Shown: positions 19,455 through 22,748 of the stretch, one piece after another
How positions within the stretch are numbered: the stretch's first letter is position 1
Layout of the letters: every line of letters begins with the position of its first letter
Source: Temnopleurus reevesii
Lineage: Eukaryota > Echinodermata > Echinoidea > Temnopleuroida > Temnopleuridae
Length of the DNA: 22,748 bases
Direction: 5' to 3'
Assembly (NCBI GenBank): GCA_036244855.1
Contig: BQKZ01005368.1
Span: 13,335-36,082 of the forward strand
The notes under the pieces: generated by a model
What the model saw: only the letters and a program-made list of their open reading frames with translations
The model's database searches: none
What the model was told of the DNA's origin: nothing
Translations under genes and position numbers: made by a program

Positions 19455-20329
19455 GTATTTTACTCAAATCCTTTTCCAGAATAATCTTGAATTCATGAAA
19501 ATGTTTGCCTTTTGATGTTTTGGGCATGTTGATGTTCATTTACAAAAATGTTGACTACATGTAACTGTACATATCACAAATTGGTAGAAATGCAGGTATA
19601 GAGAGAGAGTTAATAATTATTTTATTGTTTCCTTTTTCTTCCAGTTCTCCTAGCTTCACTTTTACTCTTGTCTATCGAAAGGGTTTGATTTGTTTTGGGC
19701 ATGTTGATATTCATTTACAAAAATGTGGATTAACTGTACACATTACAAATTGGTAGAAATGCAGGTATAGAGAGAGCGTCAATAATTATTTTATTGTTTC
19801 CTTTTTCTTCCAGGTTTTCCTACCTTCACTTTTACTCTTGTCAATCAAAGGGGTCTGATAATCTCCTGTAATAGATTTGTTGCTGACAAATATTTTCAAA
19901 TTGAAGGTTTAAAAAAGATGTGTGTGTAAAAATTGCAACTATACTGCATTTACATTACAAAACAATAAGAACAGTAATATTGCATGTTCTGTACAAATCT
20001 ATTGTTAGAAATTATGATCTATACTCTCCTATTCTACCTATTTTGTACCATCATAGATTGAAATAAGGTGCTGTTTATGTATTTCAAAGGGGACGTTGCT
20101 ACAAATTTGTAATTTATTGCAAGTTGCATTGTGTGCCAATCACAATCATTGTTTCATGCATATCTTGTAAAGACTGGAGATCGAGCATGATTGAACATGT
20201 GCATCAATTTACAACTGATTTGCCATTGATTTGTAATTCATTGCAACTTTTTAGTATAAACACCCCAAAGAGTAATACAAATTTAAAGCAGAACCAGTAT
20301 ACAGTATGCAGTATAGCATTTGACAGCAA
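19455..20329. repeat. Large direct repeat, copy B
   Basis: Second copy of 15189-16055, same orientation, offset 4266-4274. It begins immediately after the LTR and continues without interruption into unique sequence and exon 2, so it is the copy contiguous with the gene. Confidence 0.9.
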
Positions 20330-20341
20330 TTTTGTAGCAAC
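20095..20341. repeat. Foldback element inside copy B
   Basis: GTTGCTACAAA (20095-20105) is inverted as TTTGTAGCAAC (20331-20341), a perfect 11 bp arm with further partial pairing inward. The interior has repeated TTTGTAATT-ATTGCAA words. Copy A has the left arm (15821) but loses the right arm at the N. Confidence 0.6.
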
Positions 20342-20428
20342 ACCTGAAAAGAGTTAGAGAAATTCAAAGCAGGAGCAGCAATGCAGTTCTTGTATTTTGA
20401 ATGAATAAACACTTATTTAAAATTCTAA

Positions 20429-20620
<192 letters not shown>

Positions 20621-21148
20621 TAAAAGTGGATATTTTTATATGATTAGTTTTGCGGCTGCTCAAAGACAAGATATGAGGTTGGTGTGTGTTACCGGTGCTG
20701 CTGCAGTGCTGCCCTAGTTGATGATTTGAAAATTCTTGCCCACAGACAGGAGCGACTTGATCACATTTGATCACAAATGAAACTAAACTCATGGTCATAA
20801 TCATAAGTCCTATGCCGAACAGTAATAAACATGTTTCAGTATATTGCTTTAAAAAATTTGAGTGCTATTAATATGGCAAATCGGTTTTTACGAGCTTTGA
20901 TGTGTGATTGGAATATGAACTTCCAGATGTAGCAGAATTATTTATTTTTACACTTTTTATGCATGTGGTATGTAGCAGTAAATTTTTACAAATTCCTACA
21001 CCAAATGACCATAATGTATATCTAAAGCATGAGGCTTCAATCCTTAACAATGTGTCGAACATATATTGATGAAATATTGAAAAGTGCTGAAAATCATTCT
21101 AGGAAGTAATAGAGCTAACAAACTTCTAGTAAAGTTATGTGAATGCTT

Positions 21149-21180
21149 GTGTGTGTGTATGTGTGTGTGTGAGTGTGAGC
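21149..21180. repeat. (GT)n microsatellite
   Basis: Interrupted GT repeat with TATG and GAGTGTGAG breaks. Frames across it are low complexity. Confidence 0.85.
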
Positions 21181-21253
21181 GTGCGTTTAATGTATATGCC
21201 TTATATATTCTACATGTATTTAGTTTTTGTTGTAGTTTTCTAATGCATTGTTT

Positions 21254-21400
21254 GGGGCCCCCTCCACAAGCTTTGCTTCTTTTGGGGTCCCAGCCCATTC
21301 ATTGTATTTTGTAAATATGTAACTTTCTGGATTTGTAACTTTGTGATTGTGTAACTTTATGCAATGAATTGGTGAATAAAACTTGGAACTTGACCTTGAA
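21254..21400 (+). mobile_element. Possible non-LTR retroposon 3' end
   Basis: A GGGGCCCCCTCCACAAGCTT block is followed by three TGTAACTTT words (21319, 21333, 21350) and GAATAAAACTTGGAACTTGA. CR1-like elements often end in this style: GC-rich palindrome, short 3' repeats and an AATAAA. There is no coding region, so the assignment is tentative. Confidence 0.3.
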
Positions 21401-21998
21401 TGTAAACCATGGTGCAGGCTATAGCACCTGCTTCATTCTTGTCAATATTGCCTCAATATTTGATGTTTTGTTGTTTAATTCATTAGTTTTTCATTCATTC
21501 AAAATATGAACCTCTAGGCTCAAACCGGACAGGACTGCACTAGAGGACAACATGACTTTATATTTAGTGCATGGTGTAAGGTTCAGTGATAAGACTCCTT
21601 CCAATACTACACTGTCCATCAAGTTTGCACACTCAAAATTATCTTGAAATTTCAAGAGGGGCAAACAAATCTTTGCTTGCATCAACAGAATATTCAATTA
21701 AAAGAAAAGAAAAGAAAGAACAGCATGGTAGATCCATTATCATTAGAACTTAATCCGTTTGTTTGATAACATTGATAAAGTCATATTTTTGTTTGAATGA
21801 AGTTAATATTTGAAACCGAAGGAAGAGCATAGTCAGTTACAAATGAATAATATGGTGCACATGTCATGTTTTCTCAGTCGTAAATTGTTTCTTCTTTTTT
21901 CTGGTCTTGTTGTGTGTATGCTGTTGAGAAGTAATCTTCACATTCTACCAGACTAGTGTCTTCAATCTATCTTTCTCTCACTTTGTTTTTTAATGTAG

Positions 21999-22020
21999 TT
22001 CTTGGAGAAATAACCTAATA
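21999..22020 (+). pseudogene. Decayed exon-3 start, copy 1 (decoy acceptor)
   Basis: A T-rich tract and AG (21997-21998) precede TTCTTGGAGAAATAACC, which resembles the true exon start TACTTGGAGAAACAGC. Read in the exon frame it gives FLEK and then TAA. Confidence 0.6.
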
Positions 22021-22080
22021 TTCGATCAGTCAATTGTGTCTTACTTATCCATCTAACGCTCACTTTCTTTTTCAGTGTAG

Positions 22081-22180
22081 TATCTGGAGCAACAGCTTCA
22101 TATTCTCCCCGTGTCATCGACTTCAAAGGACACATGAACAACTTGACATCACATCACAGAAGCTTGATGCAGACAAATTG
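22081..22180 (+). pseudogene. Decayed duplicate of exon 3, copy 2
   Basis: After TTTCTTTTTCAGTGTAG, about 100 bases align along most of exon 3: TATCTGGAGCAACAGCTTCATATTCT..., then CAACTTGACATCACATCACA and AAGCTTGATGCAGACAAATTG, equivalent to the exon segments encoding YLEKQLHIL, QLDITSQ and ELDADN. Small deletions shift the frame, and the exon frame meets TGA after 18 codons. It lacks a donor at its end. It is a dead tandem exon copy. Confidence 0.75.
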
Positions 22181-22226
22181 TACCTTTATCAACCTCTCTC
22201 CATCTTCCTTTATTTTTTCTATTCAG

Positions 22227-22244
22227 TACTTGGAGAAATAAACC
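22227..22244 (+). pseudogene. Decayed exon-3 start, copy 3 (decoy acceptor, 48 bp upstream)
   Basis: TTCTATTCAG is followed by TACTTGGAGAAATAAACC. The first 15 bases equal the true exon 3 start, 48 bp (a multiple of three) upstream of it; the exon frame stops at TAA after four codons. It is part of a local 48 bp tandem duplication of the acceptor region. Confidence 0.75.
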
Positions 22245-22274
22245 TCTCTTTCTCTTACTTTCTTTTCTACTCAG

Positions 22275-22423
22275 TACTTGGAGAAACAGCTGCACATCCT
22301 TCGTGACGTTACAGAGTCAAAAGCCCACATCTATGAGCAACTAGACATTACGTCACAGGAGCTGGACGCAGACAACCAGCAGCTCAAACATGACCTCAAG
22401 ACAGCTCAGCAGAGGATTATCAG
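22275..22423 (+). CDS. CDR2: CDR2/CDR2L-like protein, exon 3
   Basis: The acceptor TTTTCTACTCAG ends at 22274 and the donor GTATAG at 22424; 149 bases run from phase 0 to phase 2. The peptide begins YLEKQLHILRDVTESKAHIY and continues EQLDITSQELDADNQQLKHD with a Q-rich end. It parallels vertebrate CDR2, where YL-x-KQ-x-x-LLR is followed by YEQLD-x-T-x-x-EL. Leucines fit a coiled coil. The donor is weaker than the other two (GTATAG). Further exons, including the C-terminal region, lie beyond the window. Confidence 0.88.
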
Positions 22424-22748
22424 GTATAGTAGATTAATGTAATTCTCTTATCAGAGTAATTAGCGATTTGGCTTGTAAACTAGAGTAGATTTGAGCTGCA
22501 GTTGCATTTTTACCGTGAGTTGTGCTAGTCCAAAAATAGAATAAATCCTTTAACGCATCGGATTTCCATTACTATTCATCTGCTAATGTCAGAGAAATGT
22601 TGTTATTTACATCAATAACCACATGACCCTCTCTCATCCATTTTGCTTTGTTCCCTAACAAACGCAAGAACCGTAAATCTATTAAACAGAAACTTTTCCC
22701 TACGAGCAACCCCCCCAAATGTCGCCCTCACGCCTGCCACGGCGAAAC
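22424..22748 (+). other. Start of intron 3, nothing recognised
   Basis: Begins with the GTATAG donor and continues to the window end without an exon. The last 60 bases are C-rich. Confidence 0.6.

Noticed and set aside
20124..20357. Coding sequence conserved in both large-repeat copies
   Set aside because: The identical 70-residue frames at 15850 and 20124 are due to recent duplication of non-coding DNA; they have no homology and lie in a foldback element.

Overview
This is a eukaryotic, AT-rich, intron-dominated genomic window, most likely from an echinoderm such as a sea urchin. The species cannot be fixed from the sequence. The evidence is metazoan exons with consensus splice sites, long introns dense in small transposons, dispersed ACATGTA motifs, and a tRNA-headed SINE ending in an ATT microsatellite. 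There is no bacterial operon, CRISPR array or phage module.

Layout. (1) At 114-166, minus strand, lies a first coding exon that looks like leucine carboxyl methyltransferase 1 (LCMT1); the rest of that gene lies beyond the left edge. (2) 464-3289 holds three small TA-flanked terminal-inverted-repeat elements of Tc1/mariner type and a multi-arm foldback element. (3) 3271-6405, minus strand, is a C2H2 zinc-finger locus. A 648-codon open stretch continues upstream in the same frame through three nonsense codons and no frameshift. It is built from a five-finger module present three times plus a relic, and its last codons and stop come from a transposon terminal repeat. (4) 8608-22423, plus strand, holds three exons of a cerebellar-degeneration-related protein 2 (CDR2/CDR2L) homologue. 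They join in perfect phase across an 11.8 kb and a 1.7 kb intron; the gene continues beyond the right edge.

Intron 1 of the CDR2-like gene is a transposon graveyard. It carries a SINE, a palindromic MITE, several minus-strand primer-binding sites matching the 3' end of tRNA-Leu, one convincing and one candidate LTR, and a GGGA/ATGA microsatellite. It also carries an approximately 870 bp direct repeat (15189-16055 and 19455-20329). The left copy stops at the window's only ambiguous base (N at 16056), which suggests either a segmental duplication or two haplotypes placed in tandem by assembly.

The most interesting signals are: the serial decayed copies of the start of CDR2-like exon 3, three decoy acceptors that each lead to an early stop; the supermodular zinc-finger array with in-frame stops only; the transposon-derived zinc-finger C-terminus; and the LTR edge that coincides exactly with the start of the large direct repeat. 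The three genes do not form a shared pathway. LCMT1 methylates the PP2A catalytic subunit, C2H2 proteins usually bind nucleic acid, and CDR2 proteins are coiled-coil cytoplasmic or centrosome-associated proteins. Their proximity is of interest only as synteny.
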